Positions 22,401 to 35,650 of a DNA stretch of 64,000 nt are shown here, one piece after another. The notes under the pieces were generated by a model. That model searched no databases. It saw only the letters and a program-made list of their open reading frames with translations, and was not told where the DNA came from. Made by a program: the position numbers and the translations under genes. This DNA is from Cladobotryum mycophilum (Eukaryota; Ascomycota; Sordariomycetes; Hypocreales; Hypocreaceae), in contig JAVFKD010000016.1 of assembly GCA_036429605.1 (NCBI GenBank), positions 682,001 through 746,000 of the forward strand. The letters are read 5' to 3'. Every line of letters begins with the position of its first letter. Within the stretch, counting starts at the first letter, position 1.

Positions 22401-24483
22401 TAATGATGGGAGAAGATCTTTTTCACCCTCAAATTGATAGTTTGGAATGTATTGATTGGTAACTGGCCATCATTCCCTTTTGCTTCGAACAATGTTCTAT
22501 CACTCGGTTACCATGACATTGGTGGCTTGAATTGTCAAAAGGATAGTTTGATTGAACGAGCCATGGGGCGTGACCACTCACCATCCACCGCTCTCTTTCC
22601 CAGGTCGACCTGGTCTCGAATTTTTAATGAGAGTAGCGCGTGTGGCGGCTTTCCGTGACACCCCCAGTCTCTCCCCAAAGGGACCATCAGCTAGAGCCTC
22701 TGCAAGGTACGTGGCCAAAAAGAGCAATTCACATTTCATATTTGGCGCCACGGTGGGCCTCATTTGGGCTGATGTCCATTGTAGGCGAACGTCTCCGGGA
22801 CCTGGGGGGACGGATGGATGGATGATGCTCTTGTTTACGGCCGCGCCCGATCAGACATGGGAGTGGATTCTCAGTGTGGATAAGCTGTCATGATTAAATA
22901 AAAATGGAGAGGTCGTGGTCAGGTGCAGGATGAATATGGAGCCATGTTGCTATGAGAGCGGGAGGAGAGCTTTGGCAGACGCAGGTTGGTATGGAGGCTG
23001 CAGCAGTAGAGGAGCTTCCCCCCTTTGCGTGGATCGAGCGAGCGAGTCAAGTTGGTGGAAGTGTTTCCGCATGTAAACCACACTATTTTGAGTCAGCATG
23101 TCTAGCGAGAGAGAAACACAAAAAAGCATGGCAAGCAAGCAAGAAAGAAACTTTTTGAGAGGAGAGAGGGGGAAGGGGGCAGAGTGGCTTGATAGGGGAC
23201 CGTATTTGGTGGGATTTTGCCCTGTCAAGGAGTCTCGTAAGGGACATAAGGGGTCCTTGTTGAGCCCTGAAAGTGAATAATGTCTTGGTCCCTCGCAGCG
23301 GAAAAAGACATTCAATTAAGGATCAATGGCATTCAATACATCATATGCTTTCCTAGTTAGGGCTGCGAGGAATGATGTTCCCTTTATTAGACTGGCGAGC
23401 AAAAGTCGCTCTCCATTGTCGTAGATGACCAGCATTTTGCTTGGATTCTCATGAACCTCCTTGTCTGTCTACTAGATTCTAGGTAGTACCACTACTACGG
23501 AAGAACTTGTAGACACTTGTAAAAGATCCACACCGCAATCACCGTCTTCGCGCGTTGACAGCCCGGCACTCCATTTCGTCGAACAGGGGTTCACGGCCGA
23601 ATCGCGAATTAGCCTCGCAAACTAAACCAACAGAGTCAGGTCAGTGCACACACGTCGTCCACCACCCACCTCGTTCAACCACGGCAGGACCCAAAGGATA
23701 GACAAGGATCAAGAGGACGTTAAGAGGGAGGAGGAGAGGCTCGTTCAGGGGTCTCCTAGGTTTGCATTGGTTCAAGCACAAGCTCGGAAAGCTACACGCC
23801 CTCGACCTCCACAAACCCAACTTAACCTATCTGCGTTGCAATGCGTATCATTGAGCTTTCTGCAGGTGACACCAGCCAGCCAGCCAGTTACCTAGCCATC
23901 AAAACATTTTTACTCACTCTAGCTCTTTTTCCTCTTCTTCCTTTCTTAATTCTTTAGTTCTTGGTTTTTCCATCGTATCCGTCCGACGACTGCGTGCAGC
24001 TACCCGTCGAACCCGGAGCGCAAAACGACGTCCCGGGACTGCCTAGATAGAAGGAACTTCTGCGAACGAATTTCTTTCCCGCCATACCATCCAATTAGAA
24101 CAGCTTCTTTGTGTGCATCGAGCACAACCAATCGCCAATTTCCTGTACACGTCCGATTGGTAGGTCGGGACCTGATCCTGGTGCCAACAAAAAAGGGCTG
24201 AAGGATTGGACGGAGCTGCATCAATCGTGGAGGACAAGAGAAGGCAGACGCCACACAGTTTGGTATAGCTGCACCACCCTCTCCGTGCTTCCGAACGTGG
24301 GCTCGTTTGAACTGCGACTTGTTGGTTCTCAATGTCCTACCATTCATAAACCAAGACCCAACCGACTACTTTCAACTCCAAAAAAACCACACAACGATAA
24401 ACCTAATGCTTTTCTTTACGCCTCAATAACACATCGCCGAAGAGTGTTGGAGAGGTCGAGGGACGATTTTGGATCTGTCAACA
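19425..24483. other. 5-kb gene-free region (INO1 promoter, LIM-gene upstream region)
   Basis: No protein gene is supported on either strand. It includes a (CT)n tract at 19717-19735, a palindromic GCACGTGC at 19767-19774 that could bind bHLH factors at INO1, and a 9-mer TACGGAGTA at 21720. Many open stretches exist but lack consistent splice structure or family features. Long upstream regulatory DNA or a non-coding RNA is possible. Confidence 0.45.
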
Positions 24484-26741
24484 ATGGTTGCCCTCAGAGA
24501 ATCGGCTCTGCTGCCGACGATTAAATGCTCATCATGCGGGTTACAAGTGGAAATATCTTTAATGGGTGATCATTTATGCTCAGGACCATCAGCTGAGTGT
24601 ACGGACAGACCTTCTATCATCATGTCGTTGCCCCCTATCTAACAGGATATATCTAGTATCACCCCCACCTGACAGCAACGAGAAATTCAATGGTCAACCA
24701 TTCAACCGACCGCCTGAAAGGCACGGGCGTGTACCGGCCCCCGTCGACACTGGTGCAGCGAGTACGTGTCAAGAAGCTGACATCTCCATTCATCGCCTGA
24801 ACATACTAACATGATGATATAGACCGAGCATTCATGAACCAGGGGCAATTGACACCCGTAAGTCAGCCGGGAGAATCTAGAAATGTTTCTCCAATCACAC
24901 CGAGTATGCGTGCTATTCCTGGGCAACAAGGCGACTATTTCGTCTCCGGAAACGAAAGCAATGAGGGCTCGACACGTACGCCCCCTTACCTGCGACGCCC
25001 TGATGGACCCGGGAGTCTCGCCGAAGGCTTTGATGATGGACGACGACCATCCATCGCAATCAAACCCATTGGCGAAGCCCTGATGGAGAGAATGAATGGC
25101 ATGGCACCGGGGCCATTCGATACAAGCAGACGACCTTCTGTTGCGGGAGGACATGTCTTTCCAACACGAAATGTGTCTCTTGAAAAGTGGGAAGGTCCCA
25201 TTGACGAGTCACCGAATGGTCAGAACTGGGGCGGCACAGGCAGTTCGAGTACATCACCTGGAATCAACGCCCCTTTGATGACGCCAAAACAACCAAAGAA
25301 GAACAACTATGAAGGATTTGGCCCCCCACCGAGCACACCCCGGGACCCCGAAGCCAAGATGGGGTCTCTCAGTAGATCGGAGACGTACCCTAAATCATCT
25401 TCCGCCATTGAGGCATCACGGAGGCCGTCGGTTCCGAATCCTCAGCCCACTCTCTTGCCCCCGATGAGTGCCCCCTGTAGTCGACGTCCATCCTTGGGTC
25501 CCGACACCACAAGAAGACCACCTCCTCGGACTAGTCTTATGCCACAAGAGGTAGATCCCAGCTCGGTTGACTTGGCCGCAGAATTTGGTTCCAGCAATCC
25601 ATACCACACCCCGTCCGAGTCTTCCTCCTCGGGCTTCTCTACTTTCAGCGCCCAGAGCCAGGCGAGCTCACAATCTAGTCTGGCGCCCTCGGATTTCAGA
25701 GGATATGGCTTCGAAGACCACATGAACGCCAAGATGGACTATCTTCATATTTCAACAGAGCGGTTGCGCCCAATGGACCTGCGCATCGATCCTAATGTGC
25801 CGATGCGGAATGCATCATCAATGCCATCATCACCTTATGCCATCTCCCCAATGGACATGCGTCCTGAGCCTGCGATGTCGCGTGAACCTCCTGGCGGTTA
25901 CCGTCCATACACCCGACCGCCGCCTTCTCCGCGATACGACGCATCTCCGATGAATGATCTCTCACCAGGACGAGCCGTCACCCCGCCTCGTGGACCGCCG
26001 CTACTACGCAAGGTGTCTCAGGACCCCAGCAATATGCCATCTCGAGGCGATTGCAAAGCTTGTCATCTGCCCATTACCGGCAAAAGCATTTCATCTGCCG
26101 ATGGCAGGTTGACGGGTAAATACCACAAGGCTTGCTTTGTCTGTGCCACCTGTTCGGAACCCTTTAGTTCTGCCGAATTCTACGTCCTCGATGACAGGCC
26201 GTATTGCGAGCAGCACTACCACGGATTAAATGGAAGCCTGTGTGGCGGCTGTGGTCGGGGCATCGAGGGGCAGTTTGTGGAGGATGAATCACGTATTAAG
26301 CACCATGTAGACTGCTTCTGCTGCCTCGACTGCGGCATGTCCTTATCGGGCGGCTACTTTGAAGTTGACGGAAAGGCGTACTGTGAACGAGACGCCTTGA
26401 GGAGAACCCAGCCATCTCCCCAGCCTTCACCAATTAGCCCTGGTGGTGCTATGTCTTTCAGCCACCGACCCTACCAGCCAGGACCTCCCAGAATGGGACC
26501 TGGGCATGGACCTGGGCATCCATATGCTAACGGACCCGGGCCTCGACCCTACGGCGGTCCTCCTCACCGTCCAATGGGCCCAGGCGGACCGGGACCACGC
26601 CCTGGCTACGGTCCTCCGAGTATGGGACCTCCCGGTATGCAGCGGGGGCCTTATGGAGGACCTTCCCCTGGACGACTCGGACCTGGCATGGGCCCAAGAC
26701 CGACGATGAATAAGCGCATGACACGCCTGGGCATGATGTAA
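24484..26741 (+). CDS. LIM-domain protein, two LIM domains
   Basis: Proposed exons are 24484-24598, 24657-24761 and 24823-26741 (712 aa). Introns have GTACGG...ATCTAG and GTACGT...ATATAG borders with CTAAC branch sites. The N-terminus MVALRESALLPTIKCSSCG...HLC looks like a small zinc-binding motif. A long Pro/Ser-rich region follows, then LIM1 (about residues 484-540, CKACHLPITG...CEQHY) and LIM2 (about 547-600, CGGCGRGIEG...CERD), and a Pro/Gly-rich tail of PG-PRPYGGP-like repeats ending in RMTRLGMM. LIM domains mediate protein contacts; fungal proteins of this layout are compared with paxillin and are placed at septation and polarity sites, which is family knowledge. The exact first intron has an alternative (24597-24645) that changes only a few residues. 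Confidence 0.85.
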
Positions 26742-29700
26742 AGGGCATCATCCATGGCCACTTGATGATGTCGGTGTGCTATTCATTCATCTTGACTTGC
26801 AGCCACATGCAAGTTTATTTTATTCCTCACGACGACGACCTACTATACACACACTCACTTACACATACTCACTCACTTGACACTACTACTTACTTTCTTT
26901 TTTGGGTTTGCGACGGAGTTTTTGGAAACAATCGTTTTGAACCTATATACCCCATCCGTCGCCGGGCGATGCACTCATATTTGGTTTGGGTTCTTTTTGG
27001 AGGGAAATGAACAAATGGATGGGAAATTAGGTTATGCTTATGAACGTACTTGACACACACACACACACACACACACACACATTACCATATACGCGGGCGG
27101 GACATCTTAGTATTTAATGTCTTTTTTCTTCCTTTCTTTCTGGTATCATCATCCATATAGACGGAGTTGTTGGGCTTTTTGGACAAAAAGACAAATCTCC
27201 TCGACGGACTTTGGGCTTACGCTCTCACAAATGGCATGGATGGAAAAAGAATTAATGTTTTTATTTAAGTTATTGAGACAAAAGAATAATACAATATTTG
27301 TCTAGTAGTACATGACTGACTGACTGGGGGCTGCTGTTCGATGACTTGCGTGAGGTGTGACAGTTGGCTGAAACAGGAGATGGCCAGTAGTTTGATCTTC
27401 TAGAATGTTTCTACGGGGTTAAGGGGAGAAGCATTTACTACTCTATTTAGTGACATGTTTTAAGAGTGTGGTAATTGAGCTGATCATGAGAAGATCAATT
27501 GGCTATGATGATGTGCAGCCCCCTTTTGCTTTGCAGAACCTCTCAGTAACTTGAACAGTTTACCATTGATAGACATTGTCGATCATGATCAGACTCAGCT
27601 GGTCCTAGATAGATACAATGCTACAATCTCTTGCGGTGCTACCGAGGCCATTCAATCTGCTCACGTGCCCATGCTTTTTTTTGTCTTGTCGGAGCCTCCG
27701 TTTTGCTGGCGCGCTTCAGACGGGGACCCCATGACGTTATCGCTGCACCTCCTGATCGGCTGCTGAAACGACTGGCCTACGGGAAGATCGCCATCGAATA
27801 TGAACCAGACAAGCCTAAGAAGACGCTGGGGTGTTTAGGGGGACGGGTTACAGCAGTTTGGCATTGATTTGCCTAAGTAAAACAAGGATTGTTTGCTTCT
27901 CCTCTCCCTCACCACACATTGTTAGCTGAGAAATTAGTTTTTGGTCTTTGTCTTTTTGCGGAAACAAGTGAGAAGAAAGAAGAAGAAGAAGAAGAAGAAG
28001 AAGAATAATAATAATGGCAATGTCTCGGCGGTGAAGGATTTCAATCAATAGGGAACAAACACCCCCCTTGGTTTATCGCTTTTGTTTGCCAAGGCGAGTG
28101 AGTGAGGCAAAGCACAAAAAAAGCGCAATGGGCACTGGGCACTTGGCACTGGGCTCTTGGCGCATACATTGGCTGAAACAGTGTCTGATATGATGGATGG
28201 ATTGATGAGAAGAAGAAAAAAGAACTAGGCAAATCAAGGAAAACCAGGCATTGATTGATGATTGCCATGGGAATAGGGGAACAGATTAAAGGTACATGCA
28301 GTAGGGTCTACAGAGTACATCCTACTACTCAGAAAGCCACGGCTTGTTTGATTGACATTTCAAAAAGACTTCACACTGTCTCCTCAAACTGTTGGCTGCG
28401 TTTTGGTCCTTTTTAGTGCCAAGGTGGTTGGTGGTGTCGGAGGATATTGGACCAACTGCAAGCGAGGGATGGGATGACGAGTTTGTGAGTGACACGTGGA
28501 ACTGGAGATTTTGGTTGATAGGCAGGCAAGTAAGTAGCCATACATACCATAGCACGCGAGTGGTGCTCTCCGGTTCGGATTGGATTCCATCCATGCATCC
28601 CATTGTTGATGGATGAGTTCCAGGTTGTGGCTGAGGTTAGCTGAAATGGAAGAACACGAGCAAATACGGACCGGATGACTGGCTTTGACTGGATTGGCCT
28701 TGGCCTCCTTTTTAAGCTGACGGGAGCAGGAGAGACGTCATCATACCAAGCATGGATAATGACGTCTCTTGTCAAAGATTGTGATGTTAGTTTCCGTAAA
28801 ACAGTGAAGAAGACGAAAGAGGCTGACTTCACCGCCGTGATGGAGGGGAATGTAACGATTCAAGCATGTACGAATACAGTATCCATGATGCAGATGCTAA
28901 TAAAAATAATAATAAAATAATGGCCGGACCTTTGTGTGATAACGTACTCCGTACATACTTGTACATAGATACTCCATACACACACATACATACATGAGAG
29001 ATATCCCTGTGCATGATATGAGCCTGGCAGGGTACATAAACCTGGGGGACCCACGTCCCGGGGAGACAGAAAAGAGCTGGAGGCTTGCGACAGCAATTGC
29101 GTATGTGCCCATGGATTCGGCGGCACCTGTGCCGACTTTTTTACGCAAGAGATTGATGATTTGTTTGTGTTGCTTTTCAGCGCCTCAGCCGTCGTCTATT
29201 GCCTTTTGAGGCTGTTACAACGATAGCCGTTAGTGTGCGTGCAAGTACCGACCTATGGATTGCAGGACTGGCGAAGGACTCAATGGAGAGGCATGATGAG
29301 ATGAGATGAGATGAGATGATGGGGGGACAAATGCCCTTCTACGGAATGGGTAGGTGCTTGGGGAAATTTTACCCAAGATTCAGATCGTCCTTATCTCTCT
29401 CGCTCTCTCACTTCTTTATTGTTGCCCCCCTGCTCTTATATCATCGAGCCCCCTGCCGCTGATGAGTCGTCGTCATCCAGGACTTGGCTCAAGTGGAGGT
29501 CTTGGGAAATTTCAACACAAGCCTGATATTTGGTACGCACTGTACAGAATAGTTAATTCGGTAGACTCTTGCAAAAAAGACAAATGCTGTTCTCTGTACA
29601 AGTATCTATGTAGTAAGGCTAAACAAATTGCCCATCCATGGGATTGCCCACTTCGTGATCGACAGAAACCCCCTTGGTCGTGCTGAAAAAAAAAAAAGGC

Positions 29701-30612
29701 CACGCAATGGCGAATAATCGTCGCTCATTGACCACCTGCGTTCCCCACCCTAGCACCTGTTGTGCGCTGCTCTGCGCTGCTCTCATCTGTGCTGACCCCC
29801 CTAAAAAATGTCACCATACTTGTAACTGCAATGGAGCGCCTGAACCCCACTAATGCTAAGTTTCCACTCTGTAACTGGAACTTCCCAGCACAAGGCGGCG
29901 GCCAGTGAAATGTGCTAAATTTGTTCTCTACAGTGCCCCCGCCACGGCTTCTAGTGCACAACCATTCCCTGCTAACTGGGCTCATTCATCTATTATCCCC
30001 ATCCCTCATCATTTCCAATGCGACTGCCCCCCCAGATGTATGATCACTAGGTTTGTGGCACCCGACGTAACTTCTTTTTTCATCTTTCTTTACACATTTT
30101 CACTTCCTTCATTCGCTTGTGACAAAATTTGTGCAACGCGATAATCCAATCTGGAGGGACCTATACAATTGTTATAGCCTCTTCTGGTCGACTGCCGCGT
30201 TTCTTTTCTTTTCCTTTTTTCTTCAGCAACTCCTTTCCAGAGTGGACCCTCTTCGATAGAGGCTATACGCTACTCCGTGCGCCGTCATCATTCCTCCCGA
30301 CGGGAACAGATAATATTGACCTACGACATCCCTTGTGTGTTTGTTCGAGTAACCTACCTGTTGCCCCGGCGCCATTGCAACCAAGAATTCGAGCCAACCG
30401 AGATTTTCTTGTTCGTCGCAAACTTGAAGCAAACACGAATTCGTGTTACTACTTCCATTGCTGCGATCTAGATCTACACCACATAATGCGACGTTGATAG
30501 CTGGCCCATCACCCCCCACATCCACATTGCTGCGAAGCTTGAGCTCTTGGTCAACACCTTGAACGAAGCGGTCGCCGCTTGACTCTACCCCCGTTATCGA
30601 GTACACTGGAGA
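26742..30612. other. Intergenic 3.9 kb, microsatellite-rich
   Basis: No gene is supported. It contains (AC)14 at 27053-27080, an AAG-type tract at about 27978-28006 and a GAGAT pentamer tract near 29295-29319. The last several hundred bases look like a long 5' leader of the DUF3405 gene. Confidence 0.5.
27053..27080. repeat. (AC)14 microsatellite
   Basis: This is an uninterrupted dinucleotide run in the LIM-gene 3' flank, likely length-variable. Confidence 0.95.
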
Positions 30613-33283
30613 ATGGACAAGATGTTGCATCCCCAGGCTCGCCGGGGTGTTCTCGCGAGGCCGCGGTTGAGAGTCGTCCTTCTCATCGCCCTTGCCGTCA
30701 TCAGCACCTACTACCTGCTCTTCAGCGGTCCCACTCCACGATTCAACATTGTACCGTACCTACATGATACACCAAACTCGCCTACTGAAATTCCCGGTGA
30801 AGATGACCACGATCATGTGGCCGTCAAGGACGAGGACGATGGTTCCATTCAGAACGGCAAGCCTGCGGCCGCTGAAACCCAACCCCCTCCTGAAGAAGAA
30901 CATGAAGAAGAGGTGAAGCACGAAGAAGCTCCCCCACAGAATCAAGACACAAAGCCGAAGCAAGAGAAGCCTCTCAACATGGATGTGGAAACCTACAACA
31001 AGGAGGTTGAGATGCTGGAATCCTGGGACCTGAACATTGAAGACTTGCGAAAGTGGAGAGACCCTGACGACAAGGAAGATCCCAGCGATGTTGCCGAAGG
31101 CTACGAAACCGATGGAAAGCAACGAGACTCTGGTACCATTAGCCGACTTCAGCATGAGAAGGATATGCGCAAGATGTGGCGATATGCATACAAGGCAACT
31201 GCCAAGTAAGTATCCTAGCTATCCCTGCTACCAAGTCTAGACCTAACAGCCCCCTCAGCCTGGAGTCGTCGAACCAAATCTACGGTAAAACGCTGGCGAC
31301 ACTCGACTACAAGGACCACCGCCCAGAAGGATTGGCCAGCAAACTCAGAGATGATCCCCGAGTGACCGTTGACTTTAGCGTTGACAAGCCCGTTCGCTTC
31401 AACCCCTACCCCGATTACAACAGCGATGGGTGGAAGCAGCAGCGTCACGCTCCCTATATTCCTTGCAAAGGTCCTCTGGGCGAATTTGTTGAGGATCTGC
31501 TGGTCTTCAAGGGTCGACCACACGACTTCCCCGAGCCTAAATTTGGCAGCTACAGTCTTCTCAATATGGACCCTAACCTGTGCTGGGAGCGAACCACACG
31601 CCTGGGTAGCTACGGGCTCAAGCAACAGATGAAGAAAGTCGGTGGCGAATTGCAGATGCTGGATTGGCAAAACGTAAACTGGGGCGATCTCCAGAAGCGC
31701 TGCGTTGACCTGAATGCCAACAGATTCGACATGAACAGGACCCCCAAGAACGAGTTCATCGATGTCTACCCCGACCTTGCCAAGCCCACGACTGCGCCTC
31801 AGCAAGGCCAGGGGGCGAGCCTCAGGTGGTCAAGGGCGTTTCCCCCACCAATCCCCCAAAGATGCCCGAGGCCGCTCCTATTGAACCCCTCAAAGCGATT
31901 GAGCAGCCGCCTGCAGCCGAACCCCCCAAGCCGAATGAACAGCCACCTGCAGCCGAACCTCCACGAGTTCCTAGGATTAAAGGTCGATCGCCAATCGAGG
32001 CCGATAAGATGGTTGAAAGCTCGCAGTTCAAGAAAGAAAAGCGAACCGCCATTTTGCTGCGATCCTACACGGGCAAGACTTACACTAAAAACGACAAGCA
32101 AACCATGCGTGCTCTGATCAGCGAGCTCACTCTCAAATCTGGTGGTGAATACGAAGTGTTCCTCCTCGTTCACGTCAAGGACCAAGTCCTGCGACCCTTT
32201 GATGATCCCGAGGTCTACCAGCGTGTTCTCAAGGACTTTATTCCTCAAGAATTTCACGGCATCACCGTCCTCTGGAATGACAGACAAGTCTGGGACATTT
32301 ACACCAAGATGACAGACGAGAATGAGAAAAGCGTTCACACAGCTCAGTGGCTCTCGGTGCAAAAGTTTAGCCACGACCATCCCCAATTTGACCATATCTG
32401 GAACTGGGAGATGGACTTCCGCTTTACTGGTCACCACTACGATTTGCTGGACAATATTCAAAAGTTTGCTACCAAGCAGCCGCGCAAGGGTCTTTGGGAA
32501 CGAAACGAGAGATGGTATATCCCCGAGCACCACGGCGATTATGACACCAAGTTCCGAAAGACTGTTGAAGAGAGCGCTGGCAATCAGACTATCTGGGGCG
32601 CTCCTGATTTGCCTTTTATCAAGGCTGTTGGACCCAAGGCGCCCGTTGCAACTGCTGAAGAGGATGACTACAAATGGGGCGTAGGTGAGGAGGCCGACTA
32701 CATTAGTGTCAGTCCAATCTTCAATCCTGTCAACAGCAACTGGATCATCCGAAACCACATTTGGGGCTACAGTGATGCCAACCACAAGAGCCACGATCTT
32801 CCCCGACGAACCACCATTGTCACGCAATCTCGCATTTCGAAGCGTCTCCTTGATATCATGCACATTGAAAACCAGCGTGGCAACCATGTCGCATCTGAAA
32901 TGACACCACAGACTGTGGCCCTTCTCCACGGCTTCAAGGCAGTATATGCGCCCCACCCCGTCTTCATGGATCGAGACTGGAACGGCAAATTCCTCAACGA
33001 GTGGTTCAACCCCGGCCCTAACGGCGAGAGTGGTGGGTATGGCAGTCCCATGGGCTGGGGCCGAGAACGACGATACCAGGGCAATACTTGGTACTATCGC
33101 GCGGAGCCTCCCAACCGACTTTACAACAACTGGATGGGCTGGGTTGATACCGGCGTTGGAGGTGATGACTGGGAGCAACGCAATGGCCGGCCATGCTTAC
33201 CTTCCATCATGCTGCACCCAGTCAAGGATACCAAGGCTACAAAGGCCGACCATAAGACTGGTTTCGAACTTGCCTATGGCTAA
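30613..33283 (+). CDS. DUF3405 family type II membrane protein (one frame break)
   Basis: Exons at 30613-31205 and 31259-33283, with a 53-nt intron (GTAAGT...CCTCAG), give about 872 aa after correction. A short basic N-terminus precedes one membrane anchor (RVVLLIALAVISTYYLLF, residues about 20-37), then an acidic/Pro-rich stem and a large lumenal domain. RTAILLRSYTGKTYTKND, EYEVFLLVHVKDQVLRPFDD and HIWNWEMDFRFTGHHYDLLD are typical of the fungal DUF3405 family, which resembles Golgi glycosyltransferases; enzymatic activity is not established. The frame changes at a G5 run (31811-31815). With six G the text reads QQGQGGEPQVVKGVSPTNPP and continues to the stop. Pro/Ala repeats (IEQPPAAEPPKPNEQPPAAE) follow the break. 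Confidence 0.85.
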
Positions 33284-34173
33284 AGAGTTTTTTAACACTT
33301 TAGTTTTGGACTTGTTTGCCTTGCTTTCTAGCATTGTTTCCTATTTTCTCTCCTTTTTTTTTGTTTCAAACTTTTGTTCCTACTTATTAGCTACGAGCTC
33401 TCTCGTCCTACTTGGATACCCCTATTTACTCATTTGCTTTCAAGGGCAACCGAAAACACGGAGGACACGGCCGGCTGGGTGTATGTTTTATCTTGGCTCT
33501 GGGGGGAGGGGGGAGTGTATTGTGATGGCGGAAAACAAGAAGCTATTCATAACGGAAAAAGGCGGCATGTGCGTGGGAACAGGCGAGATGTACAGCCCGG
33601 CGTTTTATATGTTGAACTGCCAGATAATTGGCAGTGTATTTCCTTTCTCTCTTTTGCATGAATGGGGGTGAAGGGCAAAGGGTCCTTCCGATGAGGAACA
33701 ATCACGGAGTCTCGAGTGACTGCATTTTGTGTGTTTTTGTATAAAAACTGAATGGGAAAGGTTGAAATGCATGGATGGGGAAGTAATTGCTTGAATCAAG
33801 CGTAGTAAAGCGTTTAAACAACTGCTGCAAGAAAACATATTATCTACTATGCAATGCGTTGTTGTGTGCTGGTCGACGGTTGGTGATTGATGATTGACAA
33901 AGCTTGAGTGACATGCTTGTCCCACTGTATGATTAATCATGGATGCCCCTCCGAGTGAGTGTCTGGGAAGTTACGCGACGTGCGCTACAAGTTGCGTTCT
34001 ACACCATCAGCGACGACCATCGAAATGTGTCATCTTCTCTGACGACTTGATCAATCGATACCCTACGACATTGATACCGTAATGATTTTACGGTGCTTCG
34101 GTTACACTTTGTGTGACCCGCCTTTGGGGTGAATTCAACGAGGGGCAGATGCGATGCGATTCCGAGCAGAACC
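33284..34173. other. Intergenic between DUF3405 and acidic-protein genes
   Basis: No gene is supported. The first part is a T-rich 3' UTR-like sequence, and the last part is the promoter of the gene at 34174. Confidence 0.5.
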
Positions 34174-35326
34174 ATGAATCCGTTCCCTAGTGTGAGTGCA
34201 TTGTATCGCTTGATGTAATAGAAAGGGTTATGCTAATGTCTACGCGTTTTTAGACGCCTACACCAAGGCGATTTTTGCTATCCAAGCGCTCGACGCAATC
34301 GTCGCAGACTCCCGCGGCGGCGCCCCCGCGATTTACGTCGACGCCGAGATTTGGGTCGTCGTCGGTGCCGAGGCCGACGCAGAGTAAGGAATTGGATATT
34401 GAGGATGATGATGATGATGATGAAGAGGGAGAGGAAGATGAAAAATCGGGATATGGATCTTTGAGAGAGGAAGAGGAGGAAGAAGAAGGGGCGAGGCGAC
34501 GGGCGAAACGCGGGCATGTGAATGATGCTATGGACATTGAGTCGGATGGGATGACTGCGTCGCAAGAGGGATCCGAGTCGCCGGGGGATCGTGGGATGGG
34601 AGCACATGGGGAAATAGTTATTGATTCCTCGGAGAACGAGGCGGAGGGAGAAGAAGAGGATTCGCCTTGGGGGCGGGAAGCAAAGAGGCGGAAGATGTCC
34701 ATCTCGCCGGCGCCGGCGCCTAGTTCACCGCGGGAAGAGGGGGGACAGGACGAGGTGCCGCGAGAGGATGAGTATGCGCCTATTCAGGGTGTCTCGATTG
34801 AGAAGGTTGAGGACGGTCTGTCGGCGCTGAGTGCGAGTACTAGTCAGCAGTCGCTGGAGGATGTGCAGGATACGAAGATGCTACAGCAGCCCGTGTTTCA
34901 CCCCGCTCCACGGTTCAAACCTGTCGAAATAGACGAAGCGTTTGAGGGTCTCCCCGCTGCGTTCTCGCCGCAGAGGAGGGGGCAAAGTACATTGCCGGTG
35001 GCCTGGCGGCTGAGCTGCAAGGCTGGCTCTCTGAGGTGAAGGGCTGGGAAGGCAACGACCAACAGGCTGATACCTTGTCTCTGAGAATCTACGTGGATGA
35101 GGTCCGGCCGGGGAAGAGAATGTATCTCGCCAAGGGCCATGTTGCCTCGGGGGACACGTCTAGAAGGAGGTTCGTCCTGGCTGGCGAAGGGAAGCTCACG
35201 GGGCTGGGGAGGCGGGCGGAGGTCAAGGTGGGAAGCGTGGTGGTGATTGGGCAGCCGGTGTGGGAGGTTGAGTTGGAGGGGGATGGCTGGACTGTAGCTT
35301 GTGATTGGAGTGTGGAGTCATCTTGA
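34174..35326 (+). CDS. Unrecognised acidic, probably nuclear protein (one frame break)
   Basis: A 6-codon first exon (34174-34191, MNPFPS) is joined across a 62-nt intron (34192-34253, GTGAGT...TTTTAG, branch TGCTAATG) to exon 34254-35326, giving about 363 aa. The N-terminal two thirds is low complexity: Thr/Pro/Arg at the start, long Asp/Glu tracts, and REAKRRKMS, which looks like a nuclear localisation signal. The C-terminal 110 residues look folded and beta-rich (LSLRIYVDEVRPGKRMYLAK, RRFVLAGEGKL, VGSVVVIGQPVWEVEL). I do not recognise the family. The frame changes at a G5 run (34978-34982); six G would give RRGAKYIAGGLAAELQGWLS and restore the C-terminal domain. It lies 325 bp upstream of FMT1 on the same strand. 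Confidence 0.7.
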
Positions 35327-35650
35327 CTTTGAACATTTTTGCTATATACAGATTTTGGATTTTAGATTGTATCTAGGTGGTTCTTGATGATGCTTGATCT
35401 TGGGGGGTCTGTTTGTCTGTCTGCTTGTATGAATGACATGCATATAAGCGGGTTTGCAGTAAACGTGGATATAACCATTCTAAGCTTGAAGCTTGAAGAT
35501 TAATGATGCATACCTAGGAAGATAGACAACAAGGAATTGACCTAACAAAGACAATCAATTCGTAAAATCTCAAACCAATTATTGATTCTTTTGTTTTCCA
35601 AACATTCAATTGGACTGGTGGGGGGTTTAGATGATACAGCTCTATAAACA

